Made by a program: the position numbers and the translations under genes
Notes under the pieces: generated by a model
Database searches by the model: none
Told to the model about the DNA's origin: nothing
What the model saw: only the letters and a program-made list of their open reading frames with translations
In this document: positions 1-7,747 of the stretch, piece by piece
How positions within the stretch are numbered: the first letter of the stretch is position 1
How the letters are laid out: every line of letters starts with the position of its first letter
Origin: Blastopirellula marina
Lineage (GTDB): Bacteria; Planctomycetota; Planctomycetia; Pirellulales; Pirellulaceae
DNA: 64,000 nt
Reading direction: 5' to 3'
NCBI RefSeq assembly: GCF_002967715.1
Contig: NZ_PUIA01000037.1
Span: 248,001-312,000 of the forward strand

Positions 1-1484
1 GGCTCCCCTTCGCTCCAACGGCTGAGGTTTTCCTGCAGCAACTGAATGTAGGGTTCCAACTGCGGCGGATCGGTTTGCCGGGCCAGTTGCGATTGGTAGT
101 AGGCTGCCGTCAGGTGGCGTAGTGAAGCGTCTTGTTCGGCGGGAAATTCGAGTGCCGCAGCCCGCAGGCGCTGCACCCCTTCGGCCAGGTTGCCGGCTTC
201 GATGGCGACGGCCGCCGCGGCCAGACGCAGTTGGTACTCTTCCGACGGCTGGTTGGAAGCACGGGCCGCTTGGGCACCCAGATCGTAGTTCTTCAGTGCT
301 TCGTCCCAGTTTTTTTGCCGGACGTAGTTCTCGGCGGTGCGGCGCAGCAGGTCGACGTTCTGCATGCCGCCGCTGCTCGCGCTGCCGGTCAACTGCTGCT
401 CGGCGCGGCGGGCCCAGTACGAACCGTATAGCTGTTCCAGTTCGCGTACGACCGCGGCCGAGCGGCCTTGCCATAGCTGGATGTCTTGCGTGTTCTGTTT
501 CTCTTCGGCCTGTTTCCAGAGGGCCAGGTAGGTTTCGAAGATGGCGTAATCGAGTTCCGGCGACGAAGTGCCGTCTGCCGCGCGAGCCTTGTTGATCCGC
601 TGCGTGGCGAGTGCCAAGTTGTTCTGGGCCAGGGCCACGCGAATGTCTTCAGCCCAGGCATCACTGATCACGCTCGGCGGCGGTGGTGGATCCATTTCCA
701 AGAGCATTGTGGCGGTGCTGCGGGCCTGATCTAACCGGCCCAGGTGGCGCAGTGCGCGGATCGCCAGTAGCTGAGCCGGCCATTTGACCTGGGTGTCGGG
801 CCGGAGCTTGGTCAGCGGTTCGGCGCGCTGGATGGCCTGGATCATCGCGTTGGTGCGATCCGGCGAATCGGCCGGGTAGCTGAGCCCCTGTTCTTCGGCG
901 GCTTCGGCCGACTGCAGCATGACTTTGCGCGAGAGGGCCAGTAGCTGGTCTGACGTGAGGGGGAGCTGATTGCCGGCAGCATGCGACAGGCGCAGCAACT
1001 CGTCGACCTTTTCCTGCAATGCCTCGTACTGCTGTAGGACCTGGGCGGAAAGCTGCTGGGCCTGGGCCAGCTTGGTATCGTCGTTGAAGGCCTCCCCTTC
1101 TTGCCGCAGAAGCCGCAGCTGGGCCAACTGGCTATGGGCCGTTTGTACCTGGATGAGGATCGACGTGGCCGGATCGGGGAATTGTTTTTGGAACTGAGGC
1201 AGGACCGCCGCCGCCGAGTTCCAGTAGCGGTCGCGTTCGCTTGGGCGAGCATTGAGCGCGTGCAGCGAATAGGCGCGCACGAGTTCCGCGGCCATCTCTG
1301 CCCGATGTGCAGGCGAAATCTGTTCGGCCATGATCTGCTGCGCGGCGTAGCGCTCGGCCAGGCCAAACAACTGACGATCCAGCAGCCCCTCGATCATCCG
1401 CCGATCGTCCTCCAGCGCAGACTGCGCCCACGTCACGCTGGCGAACGTGAGGAGGGTGATCGTGATGAAGGGAATCATTTTCAT
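1..1484 (-). CDS. Exported helical-repeat (TPR-like) protein, partial
   Basis: The frame is open from an ATG at 1484 to the window edge, so the C-terminus is missing and about 494 residues are visible. It begins with a signal peptide (MKMIPFITITLLTFASVTWA, then QS), which predicts a periplasmic or envelope location. The rest is almost entirely alpha-helical and rich in Ala, Gln, Leu and Arg, with degenerate TPR-like pairs such as NWDEALKNYDLGAQAARAS. No catalytic motif is visible. It is the last gene of the minus-strand ExbB/ExbD/vWA cluster, 134 bp after the second ExbD, so it is probably an accessory scaffold of that complex. The function is inferred from context only; the TPR assignment is by eye. 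Confidence 0.7.
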   Translation of the reverse strand, partial: MKMIPFITITLLTFASVTWAQSALEDDRRMIEGLLDRQLFGLAERYAAQQIMAEQISPAHRAEMAAELVRAYSLHALNARPSERDRYWNSAAAVLPQFQKQFPDPATSILIQVQTAHSQLAQLRLLRQEGEAFNDDTKLAQAQQLSAQVLQQYEALQEKVDELLRLSHAAGNQLPLTSDQLLALSRKVMLQSAEAAEEQGLSYPADSPDRTNAMIQAIQRAEPLTKLRPDTQVKWPAQLLAIRALRHLGRLDQARSTATMLLEMDPPPPPSVISDAWAEDIRVALAQNNLALATQRINKARAADGTSSPELDYAIFETYLALWKQAEEKQNTQDIQLWQGRSAAVVRELEQLYGSYWARRAEQQLTGSASSGGMQNVDLLRRTAENYVRQKNWDEALKNYDLGAQAARASNQPSEEYQLRLAAAAVAIEAGNLAEGVQRLRAAALEFPAEQDASLRHLTAAYYQSQLARQTDPPQLEPYIQLLQENLSRWSEGE

Positions 1485-1580
1485 GGCAAGTAAAATTCTG
1501 TCGCCCTTTCAGGGCTAGGAGTTTTTTGGGGATCTCTGTTGGTGGTGATCGATTGGGACGATGGTGATCGCCTGGGAAGG

Positions 1581-1595
1581 CGTAGCCATCCTACG
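1581..1595. repeat. Short dispersed repeat, family B
   Basis: CGTAGCCATCCTACG lies in the gap between the ExbD gene and the TPR-like gene. Fourteen of its fifteen bases recur at 24900-24913, and a one-mismatch inverted copy is at 24811-24824. The shared unit suggests an interspersed intergenic repeat. Confidence 0.5.
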
Positions 1596-1618
1596 TTTGA
1601 TTGGGTGATCTGTGCTTT

Positions 1619-2062
1619 CTAATCGGGTTCAACGGCGAACTGGATCTCTTGAAAGTTCAGCACGCGGCCGATGTCGTACACATCGATGACCTGGCCGACG
1701 GGGACCGCTTCGACCGGGTCGATGATTAAGGGAACGTCGTTCTTGATAGAGGCCAACACGCCAAGGATCTCGCGAACTTCCGGCAACTCTTGCGTGCGGC
1801 GTTCGTTGACGGCGTAGGTGAGGTTACCAGGCTCGCCGGTGATGCGGACGACGATTTGTTCGAAGTCTTCGATCTCCAGCTCGCGTTCGGCGGACGAGCC
1901 GACGTTGCTGGGGGGCGAGATACTGCTGGGCAGTGCGTACTCGACAATCTGAAAACTGGCCGTCCACAGAAAGAAGATCAGCAGCAGAAACACGACGTCG
2001 ATCATCGGCGTCATGGCGACTTGCAGTGGTCCGCGATCTCGGTAAGGACTGGGACGTCTCAT
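1619..2062 (-). CDS. ExbD/TolR-family biopolymer transport protein (second copy)
   Basis: This 147-residue protein has the ExbD/TolR layout: a short cytoplasmic N-terminus, one transmembrane helix at about residues 20-40 and a periplasmic domain. The motif MTPMIDVVFLLLIFF carries the membrane aspartate that ExbD proteins use for proton-driven work. The ATG at 2062 overlaps the stop of the preceding exbD by 4 bp (ATGA), so translation is probably coupled. Two different ExbD subunits beside one ExbB is a common planctomycete arrangement. The periplasmic part is divergent from the upstream copy, so the two are unlikely to be redundant. ExbD versus TolR cannot be decided from sequence alone. Confidence 0.9.
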   Translation of the reverse strand: MRRPSPYRDRGPLQVAMTPMIDVVFLLLIFFLWTASFQIVEYALPSSISPPSNVGSSAERELEIEDFEQIVVRITGEPGNLTYAVNERRTQELPEVREILGVLASIKNDVPLIIDPVEAVPVGQVIDVYDIGRVLNFQEIQFAVEPD

Positions 2063-2487
2063 CGCGCGTCCTCCGGCCTAATGACGGAGAAGGCAATGCT
2101 CCAGATGCCTGCCTCGGTGGCGGCCAGCATCACGGGCTTCACGTTGGCGTAGGGAGTCTGGCGATCGCAGCGGATCCGCAGTTCGATCGAGTCACCGCTT
2201 CGCGCTCGCTCGGCAGCGAGGCGTTCTTTCAGTTGCTCTGGCGGAACGCGCCTGCCGGCCAGGATGAGCGAGCCATCGGCTTCGATGTTCACCACCACGC
2301 GCGGCTGCTGGTCGTCGATGATCTCTTGGCCGCTCTTCGCGGTGGGTAGCGGTAGCGGCATCTGGGCTTCCTGCTTCGCCAGGTGGCTGGAGACGAGGAA
2401 GAAGATGATCAACAGGAACACGACGTCGATCATCGGCGTCATGTTGAACTCGGCCTGGCCAGGTTTCAAGTTGCTGGGCACACGCAC
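2059..2487 (-). CDS. ExbD/TolR-family biopolymer transport protein (first copy)
   Basis: This 142-residue protein starts at a GTG (2485-2487) with AGGAG upstream, 5 bp after the ExbB stop. The MTPMIDVVFLLIIFFLVSS helix at about residues 15-35 keeps the conserved aspartate expected for proton-motive-force coupling through an ExbB channel. The periplasmic domain has the usual alternating beta/alpha pattern, with a segment VVVNIEADGSLILAGRRV typical of ExbD. It would form the rotor or plug in the ExbB pentamer at the inner membrane. It overlaps the second ExbD by 4 bp. Confidence 0.9.
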   Translation of the reverse strand: MRVPSNLKPGQAEFNMTPMIDVVFLLIIFFLVSSHLAKQEAQMPLPLPTAKSGQEIIDDQQPRVVVNIEADGSLILAGRRVPPEQLKERLAAERARSGDSIELRIRCDRQTPYANVKPVMLAATEAGIWSIAFSVIRPEDAR

Positions 2488-2492
2488 GGAAG

Positions 2493-3323
2493 TTAGCTCC
2501 TTGCGGCCTGGGATGCCGCTTGACGCTTGCGACGTTTAAGCGGTGTGAAGACCTGCTGAGCGACGTAAGCCGCTTCGGCCACCAGCTCATCCACCCAGTT
2601 ACGGAAGATGGCGAACGCACCCAGCGAAGGAATCGCCACGAGCAAACCGCCCACCGTGGTGACCAGCGCCTGGTAAATCCCTTCGGCCAGGTCCCCTGCC
2701 CCGGCGGCTCCCTGCGTGGCAGCCACTTGTTGGAAAGCGAAGATCATACCGGTGACCGTACCCAGCAGCCCAACCATGGGGGCGATGTTGCCAATGACCG
2801 AAAGGTATTCGATCTTGCGAAACAAACGCGCGGACTGTTCGGCAGTGGCGTCTTCGAGCGCCTTCTCGACGGCGGTCCAGCCCCCATCGAGTTCGGCGAT
2901 GCCGCTTAGCAGGACGAACGACAGGAAGCTGGGACGCTCGCGGCAAGCACGTTCGGCTTCTTGAACTTTGCCGGCCAACAGATGGTCGCGGACCGTATCG
3001 CCCAGCTCTGGCGGCATGATCTCGGTTTTGCGAATGGTCATCGCTTGTTCGAAGACCAGGTACGCCGCCGTCATCGACAGGGCCAGCAGGAAGACAAGAA
3101 TCAGCCCCCCCACGATCCCGCCGCTGAGGACGATGTCGATGAAGCCGGTCTTCTCGGGGGCTGCCGCAGGCGGGTCCGCCGGTGGTGTGACCGGCGCACT
3201 ATCTTGCGCGCTGACTGATTGAGGTCCGGCGGTGGGCAGTAAGCTGGAGCCTCCGCCGAGCATGGCCAAGGCCAGCACGGCCAGGCAGGCAGTCCAAATT
3301 CCAATACGTGTCAAATTGGCCAA
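2493..3323 (-). CDS. MotA/TolQ/ExbB proton channel family protein
   Basis: This 276-residue protein starts at a TTG (3321-3323) preceded by a near-perfect AGGAGG, which overlaps the stop region of the upstream gene and settles the start. A cleavable signal-like N-terminus (cut near VSA/Q40) precedes a Pro/Ala-rich linker, then TM1 at about 64-92, TM2 at about 175-200 (IGNIAPMVGLLGTVTGMIF) and TM3 at about 222-243. The GLLGTVTGMI segment is the TolQ/ExbB family signature lining the proton path. The long exported N-terminus is a recurrent feature of planctomycete ExbB proteins and is absent from E. coli ExbB. It should form the stator with the two ExbD proteins. Confidence 0.92.
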   Translation of the reverse strand: MANLTRIGIWTACLAVLALAMLGGGSSLLPTAGPQSVSAQDSAPVTPPADPPAAAPEKTGFIDIVLSGGIVGGLILVFLLALSMTAAYLVFEQAMTIRKTEIMPPELGDTVRDHLLAGKVQEAERACRERPSFLSFVLLSGIAELDGGWTAVEKALEDATAEQSARLFRKIEYLSVIGNIAPMVGLLGTVTGMIFAFQQVAATQGAAGAGDLAEGIYQALVTTVGGLLVAIPSLGAFAIFRNWVDELVAEAAYVAQQVFTPLKRRKRQAASQAARS

Positions 3324-3332
3324 GGCTGCCTC

Positions 3333-4379
3333 CTAGTTGCTACCTGAGCTGGCGATTCGTTTGAGGTTGATTTCCGCTTCCTGCCGCGCTGGCTGGTCGC
3401 CATATTTTTCGATGGCTTCGCGCAGCACACGAACGGCTTCGTCGGTCTGCCCGGCGCGTTCCAGCGATCGGCCTGCTTGCAGCAGGCTCTCGGCGGCTAC
3501 GGGTCGTTGATTGGGATACAAGATCGGCGGCCGCATCAAGGTGAGGGCCGCCTGGTTGTCGTTGTTGAGTTGCCGCCAGGCTTTGCCGACGACCAGCAGT
3601 GGACCGGCAAGGGCTTCGTCGCGCAGGATGCCGGCAGCCAGCTGCCGCTGCCATAGCTGCACGTCGGCCTGGGTGGCGGTGACGATCTTGGTTTGCCACA
3701 GCTGCGCTTCGGCCAGCAGCGCGATCTGCGGGATTTTGCTGCTGCGAAGATTGTTGAGAACGCCGATGGCCTGCGAACGATCGGAAGTACTTAATAGCCA
3801 ACTGGCACCCATCAGCTGGGGATACGGCGACGGCATCTCCATCCACTGCCGTGCGGCTCGGTCGCGCTCGAAGTGGGGTGGCAAGCTGAACCAGGCCAGC
3901 GGCAGGGCCGCGAAGTGAATCGTCTGCGGATCGTCGGCCACAATCTTCAGGAACGTGTTGCCCGCTTCGATGGGACGTCCGGCGTTCTGCAGGGCGATTG
4001 CTTCAAGAGCCAGGATCTCGCGCTTTACCCACGGGCGACGTTCGCCAGCGACCGCGGCGGCCAGCAGCCGGGCCGCTTCGCTCGATTTCCCTTCGATCAG
4101 AAACTGCTTGGCCTGCATCACGTCGGAGGCGTAGTCGGTTTCGATCGACGCGACTTTCTCCGCAGGGATCGATGTTTGCCCGGAAGCCGTTTGCAGGGTC
4201 AGTACCTGACCGGTGTAGTCGATGACGTTGCCGCGGACCTTGGTGGGCTCGGCGGTGGGATTGGCCGGGCGAAGGGTGACGATGTCGTCGGCTGCGCACT
4301 GCCTGGCACAAACGCCTAAGGCGATCGTGGAGAGAACAAGCGTGAACAGGAACGCACGACGACGCAACGGAGGTCTCAA
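3333..4379 (-). CDS. Exported TPR-like protein of the ExbBD operon
   Basis: I prefer a TTG start at 4377-4379, 20 bp after the vWA stop. From there the protein begins MRPPLRRRAFLFTLVLSTIA, a clean signal peptide ending near CAADD. The longer ATG start at 4439 would overlap the vWA gene by 41 bp and put 20 residues in front of the signal. The mature part opens with a small beta domain (about residues 35-75, KVRGNVIDYTGQVLTLQTAS) and continues as helical TPR-like repeats with a final pair near GRSLERAGQTDEAVRVLREA. It is probably a periplasmic adaptor or scaffold of the motor complex. No enzymatic motif is visible. Confidence 0.75.
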   Translation of the reverse strand: MRPPLRRRAFLFTLVLSTIALGVCARQCAADDIVTLRPANPTAEPTKVRGNVIDYTGQVLTLQTASGQTSIPAEKVASIETDYASDVMQAKQFLIEGKSSEAARLLAAAVAGERRPWVKREILALEAIALQNAGRPIEAGNTFLKIVADDPQTIHFAALPLAWFSLPPHFERDRAARQWMEMPSPYPQLMGASWLLSTSDRSQAIGVLNNLRSSKIPQIALLAEAQLWQTKIVTATQADVQLWQRQLAAGILRDEALAGPLLVVGKAWRQLNNDNQAALTLMRPPILYPNQRPVAAESLLQAGRSLERAGQTDEAVRVLREAIEKYGDQPARQEAEINLKRIASSGSN

Positions 4380-4398
4380 TCTTACCAGGTAGTTGATA

Positions 4399-5397
4399 TT
4401 AGGGTTGGGCACGGAGCTTCGAGATATCGACGTAAACATGCTTGCCGTCGTTCTCGTCGGCCAATTTTACCAGAAAGTTGCGTCGTCCATCGTAGGGGCC
4501 GTAGCCAAATTCGATCGCGTGGATCGAGCATCCTTTGTTCAGTTTGCGAATCCGATCGAGGTCGGCCGGAAACAACTGCGGCTGGTCGGCGTCGGTCAGA
4601 AAGAAGATGACGTCCGGATTCATTTTGAGTGCCATCGACAAGGCATCGACATGCTGCGTACTGCCGCTGGCAATAATCCCGCGGACGAAGCGCTCGGCCA
4701 GGTTCTTGCCTTGTTCATCGGCGAAGACCAACTGCGGCCCATTGCCGCGCGGACTGAAGACCTGGGGGTTTTCGTTATAGAAGATAATGGCGAACTGATG
4801 CAGCTTGTCTAAATCGTGCAGACTCTTAATCAACTGCTGCTTGGCGGCGGCCAGCGGTCGGCCGTCCATACTACCGCTGCGGTCGAAGACGTAGACGAAC
4901 TTGTTACCGCGCCCTTCCGCGCCGAAGACCGAGGTGGTCCCTTCATTGCCGAGGCCACCTTTGGAGGACGCTCCCCCTTGGGTCATGCCGCCGGCGGAAG
5001 GAAGGCCGGATGTCTCTTCGCCGGTCAGGGCCTGGTCTCCTTGGGGAAGGAGCTTACTCAAAACGCTGGGTGGCAGATCGACTGCCGGCATCGCATCGCT
5101 GATGGCCTGGGCCGCTTGCTGCGAATCGGTCGTTTGCTGACTGTCGGCATTCTGGCTCGAGTCGCCGTCGAAGTACTCGGTGGCGTTCTCGCTGCGATTG
5201 GCCAGGGCAATGCTCCCACGCCGGGCCGGCTCGTCTCCGATCCCTTGCGATACGGTGCTGACGGTCAGAATCAGCAGCGTTCCCAACAGCGCATGAATCA
5301 AAAGAGACATCAACCAGGCCGGCATCACCCGGCGCGACTTGACCCATTGGATCTGGTCTGCCGGCTGAATCGATTCGAGTTGTGGGCTGGTCGACAT
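4399..5397 (-). CDS. vWA-domain protein with a TonB-like transmembrane helix
   Basis: The start at 5397 (MSTSPQ) is preferred over an in-frame start at 5460. A single helix at about residues 26-50 is preceded by R22-R23 and contains S31-x3-H35-x6-L42. This matches the spacing of the energised TonB helix (R7-R8, S16, H20, L27). A Ser/Gln/Asp- and Gly-rich linker (about 60-165) leads to a von Willebrand A domain whose MIDAS motif is intact (D172-R-S174-G-S176). The C-terminal half has the usual vWA strands, for example VIFFLTDAD. The topology is cytoplasmic tail, helix, then periplasmic linker and vWA. As first gene of the ExbBD operon it is the obvious candidate for the energy-receiving partner, which is inference. 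Confidence 0.85.
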   Translation of the reverse strand: MSTSPQLESIQPADQIQWVKSRRVMPAWLMSLLIHALLGTLLILTVSTVSQGIGDEPARRGSIALANRSENATEYFDGDSSQNADSQQTTDSQQAAQAISDAMPAVDLPPSVLSKLLPQGDQALTGEETSGLPSAGGMTQGGASSKGGLGNEGTTSVFGAEGRGNKFVYVFDRSGSMDGRPLAAAKQQLIKSLHDLDKLHQFAIIFYNENPQVFSPRGNGPQLVFADEQGKNLAERFVRGIIASGSTQHVDALSMALKMNPDVIFFLTDADQPQLFPADLDRIRKLNKGCSIHAIEFGYGPYDGRRNFLVKLADENDGKHVYVDISKLRAQP

Positions 5398-5460
5398 AGG
5401 CTCTTTTCGGGCGAAAGGGACGTGTAACTGGTTTGTAGCCAGCCATCCTCGTTGCGACAA

Positions 5461-6060
5461 GCGTGATTTCAGATCAGTTCGGCCTTCGAGCGACCGGTGT
5501 TTTCATCGCCAGAAGTTGCCTCAAGGGGAAGATCTTCTCCATTTTAACCACGATATGGGGGCACGGCTCGATATTTGATCACCAATTCTCGGCGTTCAAC
5601 CCGTTTTGGCACATCGCATGCATTTAAGCCCACCCACAGCCGTGAAGCGACGTGAATCGAACGATTGGCCTATTTCGGGATACTTCATAGATTCACAACC
5701 CCTTTTGCGGCTGTTGCATAGTCTGTGAAGAATTTCCAGGAAGCAGGCAAGTGGCCCGTGGAATGTCGGCTTGATAACCCCCGATTTCAGGTCGACGTCC
5801 ACGGTGTCCTTTTTTCTTGGTTGCGATCCTGTCTCGAATTACTAAGACGCAGATGCCGCGTCTGCCTCGGCAAGGCAGGCGATCTCCGTCGTGCTCCCTC
5901 TTAGGGATCTCTCACTTTGGCAAGCCGCTCTGGTTTGTCGACAGTCGCTCAGCGAATGCCGGAAGAAGAACCACGCGATAGGCGGACGTATACCGGGACT
6001 CTCTCGATCAGTCCCTCTCGCATGCGGATCTATTCGCAAGTTCCCGTAGCGTAAGTGGTC
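5461..6060. other. Gene-poor region upstream of the PRC-barrel gene
   Basis: About 600 bp between the vWA gene and the hairpin region before the PRC-barrel gene. Short open frames on the minus strand (65-68 codons) have no ribosome site, no recognisable domain and unconvincing composition. I see no tRNA, terminator or repeat that I can defend. Confidence 0.5.
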
Positions 6061-6063
6061 GCA

Positions 6064-6115
6064 AACACCCTGCTGATGGGAATACGTTCAGGGTGTTCGG
6101 GAAACGATCAGCAGG
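6064..6115 (+). promoter_or_regulatory. Mutually exclusive stem-loop pair in the leader of the PRC-barrel gene
   Basis: AACACCCTG (6064-6072) pairs perfectly with CAGGGTGTT (6089-6097). CCTGCTGAT (6069-6077) pairs perfectly with ATCAGCAGG (6107-6115). The left arms share 6069-6072, so only one stem can form fully at a time. The element lies about 180 bp upstream of the start at 6296. A leader switch is possible but unproven. Confidence 0.4.
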
Positions 6116-6295
6116 CAAACGTATCGAGACGGCGTGATGGTAAGCTGCGCGATCTTGTCTTGTCTAAGTGCTTTAAAACAGGCGGATTTGCCGGCACTTG
6201 AGCTTTTCTTAAGCAAGATACTTGAAGTCGGTATGGCAGTTGCGACTGCCTTCTTCTATCTCGAACAACCTCAGTTTCATTTAGGAGATTCTGAA

Positions 6296-7150
6296 ATGTT
6301 AGTAACGCGTATTTTAGGACTATTTCTCGCATTGGCCTTGGTGGTTCCAGCTTTTGCCGAGGAAAAGCCTGCGAAGGATTCCGATAGCCAGGCGAAGCCA
6401 GCCAAGACCGATTCCGAAAAATCGGATCGCATCGCCGCGACTCGCGTGTTGGGCGCTAGCGTCTACGGATCCAACAAGGAAGACACCGTCGGATCGGTCA
6501 ACGATATTGTCATGACCAAGGATGGCAAAGTCGCTTACCTGATCATCGGTAGCGGCGGTATCGCTGGCGTTGGTGAGACCGATCATGCTGTGCCTGCCAA
6601 AGCGGTGGACATGGCTTGGGTGAACACCGACGACGATGCCACGCTGAAGCTCAGCATTCCGATGACGGCTGAAGACTTGAAGAACGCTCCGGCTTTGTCG
6701 CTGGAACATGCTGCCGATCTGACGGTCGATTCGTTCCACGAACGGAACAGCAAGTACTTCAAGTCGACGGATGCTCCGCATCTGACAGCAGAGGAAATGT
6801 TTCTCGCTTCGGCCCTGAACGACCTGGAGGTCAAGGGAAGTGGTAATGAAACGCTTGGTCAGTTGGACGACATCGTCTTCAATCACAAGATGGAAGATTG
6901 CCAAGCGGAATACTTCATTCTCGGTTCCGGTGGTACGCTGGGAGTAGGTGAGAAATACACGGCTATTCCAGCCGACAAGGTGAAGATCACCAAGACCGAA
7001 GATAACCAGTACACGGCGATGATCGATGCCAACAAGAACACCGTTGGTGCCGCTCCGAAGGTCACTTCGGACAAGTACTACGCCGAACTGGATCACGAAG
7101 AAACGCGAAGCAACGTCGACAAGGCGTTCGCTGAAGCTGGCGACAAATAA
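6296..7150 (+). CDS. Exported protein with two PRC-barrel domains
   Basis: The start at 6296 is chosen because TAGGAG precedes it and because MLVTRILGLFLALALVVPAF makes a clear signal peptide, cleaved near AFA/EE; upstream in-frame ATGs lack both. After a Lys/Ser/Asp-rich linker there are two PRC-barrel-like modules. The first is at about residues 45-120 (RVLGASVYGSNKEDTVGSVN) and the second at about 175-255 (NDLEVKGSGNETLGQLDDIV). Each has the G-x-(I/L)-x-D-(I/L)-V core and a following GSGG(I/T)xGVGE loop. PRC-barrels are small beta domains that bind partners or ligands; this secreted type is frequent in Gram-negatives with no fixed reaction. It stands alone with a terminator-like hairpin after it. 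Confidence 0.85.
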   Translation: MLVTRILGLFLALALVVPAFAEEKPAKDSDSQAKPAKTDSEKSDRIAATRVLGASVYGSNKEDTVGSVNDIVMTKDGKVAYLIIGSGGIAGVGETDHAVPAKAVDMAWVNTDDDATLKLSIPMTAEDLKNAPALSLEHAADLTVDSFHERNSKYFKSTDAPHLTAEEMFLASALNDLEVKGSGNETLGQLDDIVFNHKMEDCQAEYFILGSGGTLGVGEKYTAIPADKVKITKTEDNQYTAMIDANKNTVGAAPKVTSDKYYAELDHEETRSNVDKAFAEAGDK

Positions 7151-7194
7151 CCGCCGCGCTGTGTAACGAACCACGCAAGCCGCGAAAGCGGGAA

Positions 7195-7227
7195 GACGCA
7201 CTCGAACTTGTTCGGGTGCGTCTCTTG
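7195..7227 (+). terminator. Terminator-like hairpin after the PRC-barrel gene
   Basis: GACGCAC (7195-7201) pairs with GTGCGTC (7216-7222), with an inner CGAA/TTCG extension, followed by a short pyrimidine-rich tail (TCTTGCGTT). It lies 45 bp after the stop. The U-tract is weak. Confidence 0.5.
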
Positions 7228-7291
7228 CGTTCGAAGACGGAAGCGATTCGATTCGATCTACAGCAGCGTTCTAAGCACTTCCCTTAGGGGA

Positions 7292-7714
7292 CTAGCGACG
7301 TCTGGGCATCTTCAAATCGATCGGGACGACAATCTCTTGGGTCGATCCCTCTTTGGGCAGGTCGAGGGTCGTTTCGTAGTCAGGAAACAACATTTGCCCA
7401 TGGGGAAAGAGATCGCCATCTCCTTTACCGTCCAGGCCAACCACGCGGACCATGTGCGGCCCGCCGACATGCCCTCGATCGGCCGTGGCCGAATCGAACT
7501 TGCCGTTGACGATATCGATCGATACCGCCGCGCCACTGTTGCCTTGTCGCGAATCAGGAATCAACGTGATCGACCCATCCGGCACCGGCTTGCCCTGATA
7601 GGTAACCGTGCCTGAGACGGGGTAGGTTGCCAGACCAGCTTTCGAGTTGCAGCCGAGCGAGACTGCGAGCAGAACAAGCGTGACCAGGCCTGGCCAGTAA
7701 CGTGCTAAAACCAT
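7292..7714 (-). CDS. Small lipoprotein, carboxypeptidase-regulatory-like
   Basis: This is a 140-residue protein from the ATG at 7714; a GTG four codons upstream is also possible. It has a lipoprotein signal ending in LLAVSLGC (Cys about residue 22), so it should be lipid-anchored. The segment YPVSGTVTYQGKPVPDGSIT is the hallmark of small Ig-like beta-sandwich proteins that in Planctomycetes almost always accompany DUF1559 genes, as here: it follows the DUF1559 gene by 33 bp in the same direction. The molecular role is unknown; an outer-surface structural or ligand-binding part is most likely. Confidence 0.85.
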   Translation of the reverse strand: MVLARYWPGLVTLVLLAVSLGCNSKAGLATYPVSGTVTYQGKPVPDGSITLIPDSRQGNSGAAVSIDIVNGKFDSATADRGHVGGPHMVRVVGLDGKGDGDLFPHGQMLFPDYETTLDLPKEGSTQEIVVPIDLKMPRRR

Positions 7715-7747
7715 GGCTTCGAACACCGGGGCAAAGGAAACGCGGAC

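Noticed and set aside
5596-6039. Two short minus-strand frames (68 and 65 codons) in the gap before the PRC-barrel gene
   Set aside because: No ribosome site, no domain, and Cys/Arg/Ser-rich chance composition.
6320-7201. 293-codon minus-strand frame opposite the PRC-barrel gene
   Set aside because: No ribosome site, basic low-information sequence; the sense gene has a signal peptide and two domains.
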